A DNA stretch of 64,000 nt, taken from the NCBI GenBank assembly GCA_930367215.1, contig OV884060.1:176339253-176403252 (forward strand), written 5' to 3'. This DNA comes from Pollenia angustigena. Lineage: Eukaryota > Arthropoda > Insecta > Diptera > Polleniidae. The notes beneath the pieces were generated by a model. The model did not search any database. It was given only the letters and a program-made list of their open reading frames with translations, and was not told the DNA's origin. This document shows, one piece after another, positions 22,753-33,479 of the stretch (positions are counted from its first letter, which is position 1; each line of letters opens with the position of its first letter). Position numbers and translations under genes: made by a program.

Positions 22753-23242
22753 CCCCGGGTCTCCACGTAGGAATAATTATTTATATTTGGGCAAACGTCA
22801 AATTTTATTGCTTCATTAAATTGGCGACGTATAGACCGCATATTGTCATAATGCTGGGTACACACAGTGCAACCTACATGGAAACTGTTTCAATGCAACC
22901 TCAAAATATCAAAGCGTTTTGATGTGTATGCAATCTGAAATGAATGAAAATGAATTTAATTCACTGGATTGCGTAAACGTGTTGCATAGTGTGTACCCAG
23001 CATAAGTGGCAATCCATTGCACAGTGATTGCTCTTCGCAATAAATATTGCTACGTGGAGACCCGGGGTTATTGCTGCAGTAAAATGAGCTGTCATTTAGC
23101 TGGCATTTCATTTCTCTGTACCACCTTTTTTTAATGGCATAGCAAATTTCTCCAGCAATATAATCTGCAATTAATGCGTCATTCTTCTGCCGACGTTTTT
23201 GCTAGTGGTTAGAAAAAAAAATTGCTACGTGGAGACCCAGCG
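22753..23242. mobile_element. MITE E, copy 1 (TAA TSD)
   Basis: CCCCGGGTCTCCACGTAG at the left and CTACGTGGAGACCCAGCG at the right lie between TAA triplets (22750-22752, 23243-23245). An internal extra terminus (GTGGAGACCCGGGG, about 23054-23067) suggests that a second partial copy was added. Copy 2 lies at 37398-37942. A related scrap continues near 24340-24450 (cagctttcatagaaagaaat, cgtctcgtgtcacctctg). Confidence 0.7.
22852..23002. mobile_element. MITE O nested in element E (TAA TSD)
   Basis: TGCTGGGTACACACAGTGCA and the inverse of TGCTGGGTACACACTATGCA form the ends. TAA stands at 22849-22851 and 23003-23005. The corresponding point of element E copy 2 lacks it. Confidence 0.75.
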
Positions 23243-23490
23243 TAAGAGAACACATTTCTTTAGGTAAATCGTAATCTTGAACAAGGGGAACACGTATCTT
23301 ATAAGATTTCATAATCGAATGATTCTCGTACAGTAAACTTAAAAAAATTAAACAATTAAATGAATGCGTCGTATTATTTTTTTCTATGTATGTATGTGTA
23401 TTTTTGACAGCTCATCTTATAAGATAGTTGTTATAAGATTTCTCATAACAACTGTCTCATAACAGTTATTATAATATTAATACTAGCACT

Positions 23491-23812
23491 CAAGGCGAAT
23501 TCAACAAGGTAAGTGCAACTCTACAACTACAAAAAGCCCTATGTATTTTTTGCAATTTAATAGGCGGCTGTCAAAAATGCTGACACGGCAAAAATTTATT
23601 GAAAAACAAAATAAAAATTTTGTTTGGGTAATAAAAGAGATTATTAAATTCACTTTAATTATTCGCAGTTTTTCTCAGAAATTTTTTCGGTTATTTTGGC
23701 GCAAAACATAAACAAAATTTTATTTTGACGTTTCCCTATTTTTTCTTAATTCGCCGTGGACACAGCTGATGAACGGCTGACGAGTTGAGTTTACCTTGTT
23801 GAATTCGCCTTG
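23491..23812. mobile_element. MITE F1 (CAAGGCGAATTCA ends, 9-bp TSD)
   Basis: CAAGGCGAATTCAACAAGGT and its inverse are the ends (about 23 bp perfect). ACTAGCACT occurs on both sides (23482-23490, 23813-23821). The terminal CAAGG fits the hAT consensus YARNG, but this copy duplicated nine bases rather than eight. Confidence 0.8.
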
Positions 23813-23836
23813 ACTAGCACTATTTGAGAGTCCACA

Positions 23837-24030
23837 CAAGGCGAATTCATTAGACGGTGGGGCCAAGTCAACATATGGTGTTTTTTCGGTGGTCGACTTG
23901 TCAAAGTTTGTATACAAACTAGTTTTTTTATGTAACAAAACCTGATTTTTACTAGCAATTTTTTTGACAGTCCGACCACAGAAGCTGTGTTGTTGTAGAG
24001 TTGACCTCACCTTCCAGTCAATTTGCCTTA
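23837..24030. mobile_element. MITE F2 (8-bp TSD)
   Basis: The left end is CAAGGCGAATTCATTAGA. The right end is the diverged TCAATTTGCCTTA. AGTCCACA is duplicated exactly (23829-23836, 24031-24038). Its right TSD abuts the left TSD of F3 without a spare base. Confidence 0.75.
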
Positions 24031-24046
24031 AGTCCACACGTAAGAT

Positions 24047-24268
24047 CAAGGCGAATTCATCCCAGGTAATCTCGGTACTACAACAAGTACAACTCGTACA
24101 AAAACCACAAGCAATTTGTTTTTGTAAAATCATTGTACAATGTCAAAAACAGAAATAAAACAAAACAGAAACGAAGATAATAAAAGAGAATAAACAAAAT
24201 TTTGACATCCAACAGTGATTTTAGCTAATATCAGCAGGGCTTTTACCACCTGTAATAAATTCGCCTTG
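24047..24268. mobile_element. MITE F3 (8-bp TSD, one mismatch)
   Basis: CAAGGCGAATTCATCCCAGG and CCTGTAATAAATTCGCCTTG are the ends. The flanks are CGTAAGAT (24039-24046) and CTTAAGAT (24269-24276). Confidence 0.7.
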
Positions 24269-24467
24269 CTTAAGATAATACTCGCTGTGATTGAATTTGA
24301 CGTTTTCTGATATAAAAATCTTATATCTTATCTCAGGTGGAGACCCTATGTAAATGATGGTGCAAATAGAAATGCAAATGCAGCTTTCATAGAAAGAAAT
24401 AGAAAAAACACAATTTCTTCCGTCTCGTGTCACCTCTGTGTGTACTCTGTGGTATAACAGTGCAGCC

Positions 24468-25130
24468 ACACGATCAAGATTTTCTTGATAGTCTTTTACA
24501 TATACTGATTGTCAAAATATGCAAAAGTTGACAGCTGTGACGTAGGCTGCACGCAAGTTGAAAGCAATTTACTTTTTCAAGATGTCGTCGCCGAGAAAAC
24601 AACTCAAAATGTTTTGCTATTTTCCACTTTTGATTTTTCTGCACTGTAGGCTGTTCGAAGGGACTTTATTTTTTTGTTTACTTCTTCCACTGGCATTATT
24701 GTTTCAGAAGCTATAGACTCGTAGGCTTTTATTTTCAAATCATTTCGCCTATATGATGAAAGATTCATAAAATTTCATGGCTTCTGTACAGCTCTATGAA
24801 TCGCAGAACATCATTTTGCTTATTAATTTTATAAATAAATTTTATTAATAAACATATTTCACTATTTTTTTAGGTTTTTAGTTAAAATTTTAAAATTCCC
24901 GCAACAATTTGTAAAAAAAAGAACTTCAGCTTTTGCCGGCAAAATAGTTGTGAAAAAAAAACAAAAACAACTTCAAAAGATTTGTAATAAGCTGTTTTCT
25001 TGAACGAAAATTGATACACTCACTGGCAAGAGAATTTTAGAGGCAAGTTCGTATCAATTTTTAAAAGTATGAGTGTTTTGGTAAAAAAGTATGAGTGTAT
25101 TAAAACTTGATAGCCAAAACTTGATCGTGT
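24468..25130. repeat. Possible TIR element with ACACGATCAAG ends
   Basis: ACACGATCAAG at the left is mirrored by CTTGATCGTGT at the right, with a second shared word (CTTGATAG / CTTGATAG) just inside. No TSD was resolved and no coding frame is present. Confidence 0.4.
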
Positions 25131-25159
25131 AACCCTCAAGTAAGATTATAGGTCTGTCT

Positions 25160-25990
25160 CAGTGATACCAACTTTTTGAGAGCAAAAAGCACTTTAAAAT
25201 TTAAAAAAGCACTAAAAAGCACTATTTTGAACAAAAAAAAGCGTAAAAAAGCACTAAGCCTTTTTTTAAATTTAATTAAATACAAAACAAGTTGTATTCG
25301 GCTGTGCCGAAAATTATATACCTCCAAAATTTAAAAAAAAGCGATGGCGTTAATGGGTGACCATTGCATTTAAACATTTTTAAATTCATTATTATTACCT
25401 TCAATACAAATTATATCAACCAAATCATTTGGATCATCACCAGCTGAGTTTGAATTGGTCATAAAACAGTAATAAAGTGCGAGCTAGATTTTCGTAGTAA
25501 GAAAAAATCTGGCCTGTTGCAATAACCGAAAATTTGCAGTGACCGACCATTCTTTATAAATCTTAATGACAGCCCAAATTTTAATAAAAAAAATATGTTG
25601 TCAACGCTAAAAAGTAACCGTTTTGCAAAATTTCCAAATTGCTAGGGAGCCTAGCTCTAACCTCGTAAATAAAGTTTTTGATAAAACGAATGCAACTTTC
25701 TTTTATCACTTTTTTTTTATCATTTGATACCTTAAAATCTTTACAGGGCTTCCCAAAATTGTACCCCAAATAGCAAATCCCATCTTAATCATCCTCAATA
25801 TAATCGAAGTTTTAAAAAATGGTACAAAAAAAAATAAATATTGTAAAAGGCACTAAAAAGCACTGTGAGAAATTGTTAAAAGCACTATAAATACCCACTT
25901 TTCAAAAACGGGTGTTTTACAAAATTTCGGGTATTGCATAAGCAATAAAGCACCAAAAAATACCCTTAAGGCACCAAAATGGCAACGCTG
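25160..25990. mobile_element. hAT element H inserted in the tip of element A (8-bp TSD)
   Basis: Ends are CAGTGATACCAACTTTTT and (inverse strand) CAGCGTTGCCATTTTGGT. GTCTGTCT is duplicated exactly (25152-25159, 25991-25998). Sub-terminal AAAAAGCACTAAAAAGCAC repeats occur near both ends. A mini-me-type hairpin (ttcggctgtgccgaa) is inside. It is 831 bp with no transposase. Confidence 0.8.
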
Positions 25991-26235
25991 GTCTGTCTGG
26001 GTACTTTTCCAGTAACAAATACTCAGTAAATTTTTTTGGGAGAGTAAGACCAATATTACTCTATTGGCTGGGAAGCAGAGCCGCGAATAACGTTGTAAGA
26101 CTGTCAAGGTAGAAGATTTTTGATAGAATATTGGCAGATGGAAATATAATTTTATTTGCTTAAAATTTAAAAGAAACAAAAAAAAAAAAAATAAAAACTT
26201 AAAACTAAACAAATTTTAAACGGATTAATATTATT

Positions 26236-27489
26236 TTGCATATGGTGGGAGAAGAGCCCATGGATGACGGCACTAATGGTGCTAAAATGGGTGGCCTGAA
26301 AAGGAAGAAAAGACATGACGTATCCCAGGATGATATTGACGTAACATCATTTGATGTTAACAACCAAAACCGCTTTTCAATTCTGGGAGAACTTGACTTT
26401 CAAAATACAAATGGTGCGAGTAGCAGAAATACCAACAACTCCAAAACGGACGCTGTTAACACAACAACTACAAATGTTATGGAACCGAGAAAAAAACTGT
26501 GTCCGCCGATTTTTATTTTTGATCAGGACATTAAAGCTTTAGCCTGCCAACTGGAGGGGATTACGCCAAAGATTTCATTTAAAATTAAAAACGTGAATCG
26601 CCGCAAAAGCAAAATTTATTTTTCAGACACTGCCGTGCATTCTGAAATGATGGCAATGTTGAGGGAAAAGGGTGTGAACTCATATTCTTTCACGCCGAAG
26701 GAATTAAAACAAGTGTCGTTGGTCCTACGAGGACTCGACTACAGAACCCCATCCGAAGAAATAAAGGGCAAACTGGACCAAGAGGTTCCAGGAGTGGTGG
26801 CAAAAGTTTCAAATTTTTCTACGGCTCACTCATACAAAAATGATTACGTGACTGGTCTTTTTTTAGTGACTCTCCATCCTGGGAAGAACAAAGATGATGT
26901 TAAGCATATCAAAATCGTTGCAAGCCAGGTTGTATCGTGGGAGAAGCCTAATAACAAGAAAAAGGAAATTCAATGCCGGCGTTGCCAGCACTGGGGACAC
27001 ATCTCAAAAAACTGTAACGCAGAATTTAAGTGTGTGAAATGCAACCAGAAACATGAACCAGGCAAATGCCTGTTACAACATCAAGATGGCAACAAACCAA
27101 CGTGCGTGAACTGCGGTGAAGTCGGCCATCCAGCAAACTGGAGGGGATGTAGCGCCTACAAAAAGTACGTTCAAACTAAACGTCAGAAAATGATAAAAGT
27201 TCAAGAGGAAAAAGAAATTGCTAGTCGCAATGTCAGGAGAGTAGCTACCTCATATATTTCTCCGGGTAAGTCGTTTGCTAACCTATTTAACCAGAATACT
27301 AACACCAACACTGAGAAAAATTCAGTTGTTGATGAATTTCTTAAGCTGACCAGATACTTTATGCAGCCAGAGGAACTTACTATAGAACAAGAAATTAAAA
27401 ATTTTCTTAAAGAATACCGCCTTATGTCAAAGCCGGACGCAAAGGCAGAATTTGTGCGTCTATACAATAAAGTTAGTAATACTCCCTAA
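26236..27489 (+). CDS. LINE ORF1: Gag-like nucleic-acid-binding protein
   Basis: A 417-residue ORF1 protein of a jockey-type LINE. In this family it binds the element's RNA and forms the ribonucleoprotein used for retrotransposition. The N-terminus is basic (GGLKRKKRHDV) and polar. The middle region (about 85-240) corresponds to the conserved Gag/PRE_C2HC part. Three zinc knuckles follow: CRRCQHWGHISKNC (247-260), CVKCNQKHEPGKC, and CVNCGEVGHPANWRGC. The C-terminus (about 340-417) is charged and helical. The frame is uninterrupted. The start at 26236 gives the longest product, and 'atATGGTG' two codons later is an alternative. ORF2 overlaps its last 38 nt in a different frame. Confidence 0.85.
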   Translation: MHMVGEEPMDDGTNGAKMGGLKRKKRHDVSQDDIDVTSFDVNNQNRFSILGELDFQNTNGASSRNTNNSKTDAVNTTTTNVMEPRKKLCPPIFIFDQDIKALACQLEGITPKISFKIKNVNRRKSKIYFSDTAVHSEMMAMLREKGVNSYSFTPKELKQVSLVLRGLDYRTPSEEIKGKLDQEVPGVVAKVSNFSTAHSYKNDYVTGLFLVTLHPGKNKDDVKHIKIVASQVVSWEKPNNKKKEIQCRRCQHWGHISKNCNAEFKCVKCNQKHEPGKCLLQHQDGNKPTCVNCGEVGHPANWRGCSAYKKYVQTKRQKMIKVQEEKEIASRNVRRVATSYISPGKSFANLFNQNTNTNTEKNSVVDEFLKLTRYFMQPEELTIEQEIKNFLKEYRLMSKPDAKAEFVRLYNKVSNTP

Positions 27490-30373
27490 ACATTTAAACT
27501 TCATAACATTTAATGTGCGGTCACTGGTTGACAGAGGCCGGCAAATTGAACTCTCTAATACCCTACACTATAATAAAATTGACATTGCCTTTGTGCAAGA
27601 GTGCCACCTTAGAGGAAACATGCGTATATTTATAGACGGATACAATTTTTTTTATGATAAATCCCCCCTTGGTGTGGCAATTTTATTGAAAAATACAATC
27701 TCTTTTAAAAGGGTTTTTATTGACGTCTTCCAATTCAATACTACTTTTCTTCAAATTGAAATTAAAATCAACAGCAGCATTAAAAAAATTCTAGTTGGGT
27801 CCATCCACGTTCCTACGAATCTGCCTCGAGATGCTTTAGGTATTGGACTCAATTCAATCCTAAACGCTGCACGTAGTTTTGACTCCGTAATCCTGGGTGG
27901 TGATCTGAACGCCAAAAATACGTCCTGGGGTGACCATTCTGAAAATAATAATGGCAAATCATTATTTAACTGGCTTCAGGTCCATACCCTTGATATTACT
28001 CGCATCTGTGACAATAAGCCAACTTACCCCAACGGCAACTCCTTCTTAGACCACTTTCTTCTCAGTTCTCACTTAGTAAATAGAGAAACTCCGAATTTTA
28101 AAGTGACCAGCCTGGCAACGTTCTCGGATCACTTTCCTCTAAAAATGGAACTGAGATTGGAAAACGCGGACTTTTCCCTAAGATCGCCTAGTTTTTATAC
28201 ATCATATAAAAACACCAATTGGAGCCATTTCAAACGAGATATAGATATTGCAGCGACCTCTATTATGCCTCTTGGATATAGAAATCTTAGAAACAATGAA
28301 ATTGATGGACTTATTAACGAATTCAATGAAATTGTTAACTCAACCTCCAACAGGCATTCAGTTAAAATTGAATTAAAACATAACAAAACACCCTTACCTG
28401 AAAATATAAGAAAAATGTTCCGTGTAAAGCATCAGTGGCAAAAAGAACTTAAAAAAATATATCACCGTACAGGCGATAGGTCAAGCATGGAGTACAATAT
28501 TATCTCGAAACAAATTGGACTATTAAAAATAATTCTAAAAGATCTGGTCAGTATCGATCAAGCTTATAAATTCAACAGTAAATTGGAAAAAATAAAGCCC
28601 GGCACGTCTGCTTTTAAGGAGATTTATCGCATGTCGGGGAAAAAGAAATCTGTCTTCCCTCAACAAATCAGCGTGAATGGCATAGCAGTTTCAAATGAAT
28701 CTGAAATAGGTGAAGCGTTTTGTACAAATTACTCGTCTGTATACAGTGAAAACTTACCCGATTACCCAGTGGCTAATCTAAATGAAAGAGCTGCATCTTA
28801 CATCTCAGAAGTTCCTCGTCATATTTATACATTTGATAACGCCTTTCACTACATGCAAAACGCCGACAGCTATCATTTCACAAACTGTGTTGAAATAAAA
28901 GAAATCATAAATACAATCAACAACAAAAAATCTAGCGGCGTTGATAATATTTCCAACTTTTTAATTAAAAAATTACCTGACAGCTCCCTGCAACTCTTGG
29001 AGTGCCTTTTCAACAATTGCCTAAATAATTGCTACTTTCCTAAGGCTTGGAAGTCGTCTAAAATCATTCCAATAAAAAAGAAACACAACAGCATTCAGAT
29101 TGATGATTTCAGGTCCATCTCGTTATTATCCAATATTGGTAAAATTTTCGAGCACATCCTAAAAACAAAATTGGAAAATGAATTTATATTCTGTCCCCTT
29201 CCACCTTACCAATTTGGATTCAGGCAGCATCATTCCACTCAACACGCATTACTGAAATTCCATACTGATGTCACAGACAATCTAAGGGAAAAACGTTGCA
29301 CAGTAGCTATATCCCTGGATATACAAAAAGCCTTTGATTCTGCGTGCCACAAAGGGATTTTGTACAAGCTCGTAGAACTAGGTGTTGACCCCTTCTTGGT
29401 AAAAATGTTTTCCAATTATTTTACTGACCGCGAATTTTGTGTGGAAATTAATAACTTACCTTCGTCTTTTGGAAGCGTTAAAAGTGGTGTACCGCAGGGC
29501 AGCGTGTTGGCACCTCTATTGTTCATTATATTTCTGTATGACTTCCCACATTGTATCGCTGGCTCAAAAGCAATATTATACGCCGATGATTGCATGGTTT
29601 ATGCGCATGACGAATATCCTCTTAGGGCTCTCACTGAGGCTATTGCACATCTTAACATCATTAACAATTACTACAAAAAATGGGGTATCCAAATTAATGC
29701 AGCCAAATCCGAAGCGATTTGTATCAGGAACGCCTCTGGTAAATGTAATCGTAACGTTGTACCACAAAGCAAAATTCTTTCACTCTCCCTAGAAGGATCT
29801 GAGATCCCATTTAAATCATCCATAAAATATCTCGGAGTGCAGTTTAATAAATTAATGAAGTTTAACATCCACAGCAGAGCTCTCTTATCAAAGGCAAACA
29901 AAATTGCAGGAATGTTCTCCAGTGTAATGCATAGTAAATTTTTAGCTGAAAAAACTAAATTACTCCTGTACAAGGTGGCTATTAGGCCAATACTCATATA
30001 TGCTTTTCCGATTTGGTTTACCATATCCCCAGTTGCCGCAAAAGAGCTTGAAATCTTTGAGAGGTCCATTCTGAGAAAATGTTTAGGAAGGAACTTTCAA
30101 AATCCAACTAAACGCTTTTCCAACTTGTATATCTACGAAAAGTCAAATATAACACCACTCTGCGACTACGCGCTTACGTTACAGAAGCGTTTGATTGAGC
30201 GGCTTGAATTACACGATAATCACCTTATGAACGAAATCTTTGAAGCGGAAAGATATACTGATTGGAACAATTCTATATACCTGTCTCCCATCGGCGTCGT
30301 AAACGTCAGCATTGATGCCAACTCCCAACAGGACTTCTACCTCAGATCCGCACCAGGCTCCAATAGGGGCTAG
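27452..30373 (+). CDS. LINE ORF2: endonuclease / reverse transcriptase
   Basis: A 973-residue frame with an apurinic-type endonuclease at the N-terminus (FITFNVRSL, FVQECHL, GGDLNAKNTSWG, FSDHFPLKM). A reverse transcriptase follows (DIQKAFDS, SGVPQGSVLAPLLF, YADD), then a C-terminal region of the jockey type. Known activity: it nicks target DNA and primes cDNA synthesis on the element RNA. No stop or frameshift breaks the frame, and the catalytic YADD is intact. The first in-frame Met lies inside ORF1, so translation probably depends on re-initiation near the ORF1 stop. The true first residue is uncertain because the endonuclease homology starts at about residue 16. With the perfect TSD, this looks like a recent and possibly competent copy. 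Confidence 0.9.
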   Translation: MCVYTIKLVILPKHLNFITFNVRSLVDRGRQIELSNTLHYNKIDIAFVQECHLRGNMRIFIDGYNFFYDKSPLGVAILLKNTISFKRVFIDVFQFNTTFLQIEIKINSSIKKILVGSIHVPTNLPRDALGIGLNSILNAARSFDSVILGGDLNAKNTSWGDHSENNNGKSLFNWLQVHTLDITRICDNKPTYPNGNSFLDHFLLSSHLVNRETPNFKVTSLATFSDHFPLKMELRLENADFSLRSPSFYTSYKNTNWSHFKRDIDIAATSIMPLGYRNLRNNEIDGLINEFNEIVNSTSNRHSVKIELKHNKTPLPENIRKMFRVKHQWQKELKKIYHRTGDRSSMEYNIISKQIGLLKIILKDLVSIDQAYKFNSKLEKIKPGTSAFKEIYRMSGKKKSVFPQQISVNGIAVSNESEIGEAFCTNYSSVYSENLPDYPVANLNERAASYISEVPRHIYTFDNAFHYMQNADSYHFTNCVEIKEIINTINNKKSSGVDNISNFLIKKLPDSSLQLLECLFNNCLNNCYFPKAWKSSKIIPIKKKHNSIQIDDFRSISLLSNIGKIFEHILKTKLENEFIFCPLPPYQFGFRQHHSTQHALLKFHTDVTDNLREKRCTVAISLDIQKAFDSACHKGILYKLVELGVDPFLVKMFSNYFTDREFCVEINNLPSSFGSVKSGVPQGSVLAPLLFIIFLYDFPHCIAGSKAILYADDCMVYAHDEYPLRALTEAIAHLNIINNYYKKWGIQINAAKSEAICIRNASGKCNRNVVPQSKILSLSLEGSEIPFKSSIKYLGVQFNKLMKFNIHSRALLSKANKIAGMFSSVMHSKFLAEKTKLLLYKVAIRPILIYAFPIWFTISPVAAKELEIFERSILRKCLGRNFQNPTKRFSNLYIYEKSNITPLCDYALTLQKRLIERLELHDNHLMNEIFEAERYTDWNNSIYLSPIGVVNVSIDANSQQDFYLRSAPGSNRG

Positions 30374-31439
30374 TATAAAACCCTCTGTGATATTAGCATT
30401 AAGAAATATATTTATAAAATATATATTTAGGCTACCATTACAATAATTTTATCAAATTTTATCAAATACCATTATCATATTTATTCATATGGCTTTACAT
30501 TTGACTATTATATTGAAAATAATAGCTTGTTTATTTTTTATTAAGTGAAAACAAAAATAATATAAATTATTCAATTTATTGTTTATTAACTTCAAATGCC
30601 GGTACCTGTCAAACTCTTGTACATGTACGTTTCGGTTTTTAGTATAACATATGTTTCTACACCACTGTTAATCACTGTTTTCAATGTTTAAAATGTTTGT
30701 TTTTTTTAACATAACATACCGTTTTTATGTAGTTTTTAAGTGTTATTTAGTTGTTGAATTTTGCAGACTTTTGCTCTGTTCGTTAAAGTAAGTGCCATGA
30801 GCAAGCACTGTGTTTTAATATTCATATAAACACGATTCTTTAATGTGATACTCATTTTTATATTTTAGCATGTAGCGTATACAATTAGCGTGTATTAGAA
30901 CAAGACGAATATAGTTCTAAGAAACATCTGTCAAATATCATATGGTTAATTCCAACCTTTCGATTGTCAAAAAAAAAAAAAAAAGACTCAATAAAAGAAA
31001 AAAATTTATTTATTATTACTCTATTGGCTGAAAAAATCTCAAAAAGTACGCAGACAGTATCCAATGAAATCTTGCGAGAAAACAGCTGATCGGTGTGTAA
31101 ACAATTGAAATAACAAAGCAAAAGAGTTTTAGCATATGTGTACGCAAAATTGAATTCACGAGGTAAATTAAAAAATTATTAATTAAAGTGAAGCTTAAAA
31201 AGTGTTGTAAATTAAAAAAACTTGTTTATTACACTGTTATTAATTTGTTAAGTTCAATGTCTTCTTAGTTTTTAGTTCTATTTGTCGGGTTTTTTATAAA
31301 ACTTCTTTTGCTTACATTGCCTAAGTGCTGGTTCACACAGGTCAAGTTTGGCTCTTCAAGTTTCGAGCTTTTAGGAGAGAGGGGTAAAGAGAATGGAAAG
31401 GGGTACAAACTTGACCGTACCAGTCAGTTTTGTATTTTT

Positions 31440-32160
31440 CTTCTCTTTTTTCATCCGTAATATAATAACAAGTAAGAGGGCTATATTCGGCTATGCCGAA
31501 TCTTATAAACCCTTCACCATGGTTTGGAAAGAACAGAAGTTTATATATATGGATATCTAAATATATGTATATATACATGTATATTATATAATATGTATTG
31601 TTTAGTTTTATTTAATTATTTGCACATGCTTGCGTGCTATTAAATATATTAAGAGTTTAAGTATAGTTAGTTTAGTTTTGATCAAATTTTAGAATTTGGT
31701 CATAACTCGGCCATTTTGTAACAGATTTGACAGATTTTTATACCGACATCTTAAAGTATAAAATTACCATTTACTTTGGTAATAAAACTTGGAGTCGGGA
31801 AGATCTATGGTTCCCGAAAATAGGTATTTAAAAAAAGCTTTATATTTGCCATATCATTTTTTTCCCCGATTTTCCGATATTTTGATATCTAAAACGTATG
31901 AGTAGGTCATATTACAGCTCTAAAATTTTAGTTTTTATAATAAAAATTTTAATGTTTTTTAGTGCTTTTTTTGAGTATTTTGCCCATAACTTAACCATTT
32001 TTAACCGATTTAGCAGATTTATATACCAACGTGCTTAAGAATAATATTACCATTAAATTGGGTTATAGGTATATATATATATACTTACATATATGTATAC
32101 ATATTTAAACAAACTTAATTATAAACAAGTTAGAGTGCTATATTCGGCTGTGCCGAATCT
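31440..32160 (+). repeat. Mini-me-like repeat, 5' parts
   Basis: Two head segments each begin 'aacaagt' and contain the hairpin TTCGGC-TRT-GCCGAA (about 31486 and 32143), then TATAWACCCTYCACC. In between are (TA)n runs and paragraphs with 'accgatttgacagattt'. This matches the published description of dipteran mini-me elements (TA and GTCY microsatellites). Confidence 0.55.
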
Positions 32161-33260
32161 TTGATACCCTCCACCGACAGTTTGAATGTTTAAGGAGTAA
32201 TATCTGTATGATGTTATTATAATCTTAAACTGTGACGATTTGTTATTAATTATGGTTTAAGGCAACCAAACTGTTTTCCGGTAGAAGGGTTTATATGGGG
32301 CCTAGGGTAAATTATGGACTGATCATCACGAAATTTCACAGCGTCATTTCTAGTCCTTTAAAACTGTGACGTACCAATTTCTGTTATGATAGCATTATTA
32401 ATTATGGTTTTAGGTGTACTGAACTGTTTTCCGGGAGTAGGGTTTCTATGGGGCCTAGGGTAAATTATGTACCGATCTTCACGAAATTTCACAGTATCAT
32501 TTATAGTCCTATAAAACTGTGACGAGCCAAAATTTGTAATGATTGCATTATTTTTTACGGTTTTAGGCGTACTAAACTGTTTTCCGGTAGTAGGGTTTAT
32601 ATGGAGCCCAAGGTAAATTATGGAACGATCGTCACGAAATTTCACGGTGTTATTTCTTGTCCTAAAACACTGTGACGTACCAAATTTTGTTACGCTAGCG
32701 TTATTTTTTACGGTTTTAGGCGTACTAAACTGTTTTCCGGGAGTAGGGTTTATATGGGGCCCAGGGTAAATTATGGACCGATCTTCACGAAATTACACAG
32801 TTTTATTTCTTGTCCTATAAAACTTTGATGTACCAAATTTTGTTATGATAGCATTATTTTTTACGGATTTAGGCGTACTAAACTGTTTTCCGGGAGTAAG
32901 GTTTATATGGAGCCCAGGGTAAGTTATGGACCGATCTTCACGAAATAACACAATTTTATTTCTTGTCCAATAAAACTTTGATGTACCAAATTTTGTTATG
33001 ATAGCATTATTTTTTACGTTTTTAGGCGTACTAAGTTGTTTTCCGGAAGTAGGTTTTATATGGGGCCTATGGTAAATTATGGACCGATCTTCACGAAACT
33101 TAACAGTTAAATTTCTAGTCCTATGTAACTGTTACTTGCCAAAACTTGTAATGATAGCATTGTTAGTTAGGGTTTTAGGCTTAATATACTGTTTTCCGGG
33201 AGTAGGGCTTATATGGGGCCTAGGGTAAATTATTGACGGATCTTCACGAAATTTCACAGC
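32160..33260 (+). repeat. 153-bp tandem array, seven units
   Basis: The word CTGTTTTCCGG (or a one- or two-base variant) occurs at 32271, 32424, 32577, 32730, 32883, 33036 and 33189, every interval exactly 153 bp. Each unit also holds 'taaattatggaccgatcttcacgaaatttcac'-type sequence and 'tagcattatt'. Units differ by scattered substitutions but no indels change the period. No long reading frame crosses the array on the plus strand. Confidence 0.9.
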
Positions 33261-33479
33261 GTGATTTCCAGTTGAATAAAACGAATTGTTGCGAAATCTT
33301 ATATCATTCTGTGAATTTTTCCACCATTTATGTTAGTTTTTGTAACAAAATTATCAATTTTTTTTAGGTGGTGGTTCCACATTTTGATTCATAGCTCAGA
33401 TCCTATTGAACCGATTTTGCTGAATTTCAATCCCAAACTGCTTAGGATAACTACAAGCAATTTGACACCAAGTTTGTTG

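Larger units (their letters stand above)
26071..31013 (+). mobile_element. Apparently intact jockey-clade LINE (4.94 kb)
   Basis: A perfect 17-bp TSD, TATTACTCTATTGGCTG, stands at 26054-26070 and 31014-31030. Element A copy 2 (45735-45760, reversed) carries the same site once, uninterrupted. The 5' UTR begins GGAAGCAGAGCCGCGAATAA. ORF1 and ORF2 are both open. The 3' UTR (30374-31013) ends in an A16 run followed by 'gactcaataaaag' and A-rich sequence. Confidence 0.9.

Noticed and set aside
32358..32645. 95-aa minus-strand frame with internal repeats
   Set aside because: The 153-bp period is a multiple of three, so open frames carry across units. The frame covers only two units and ends at substitutions.
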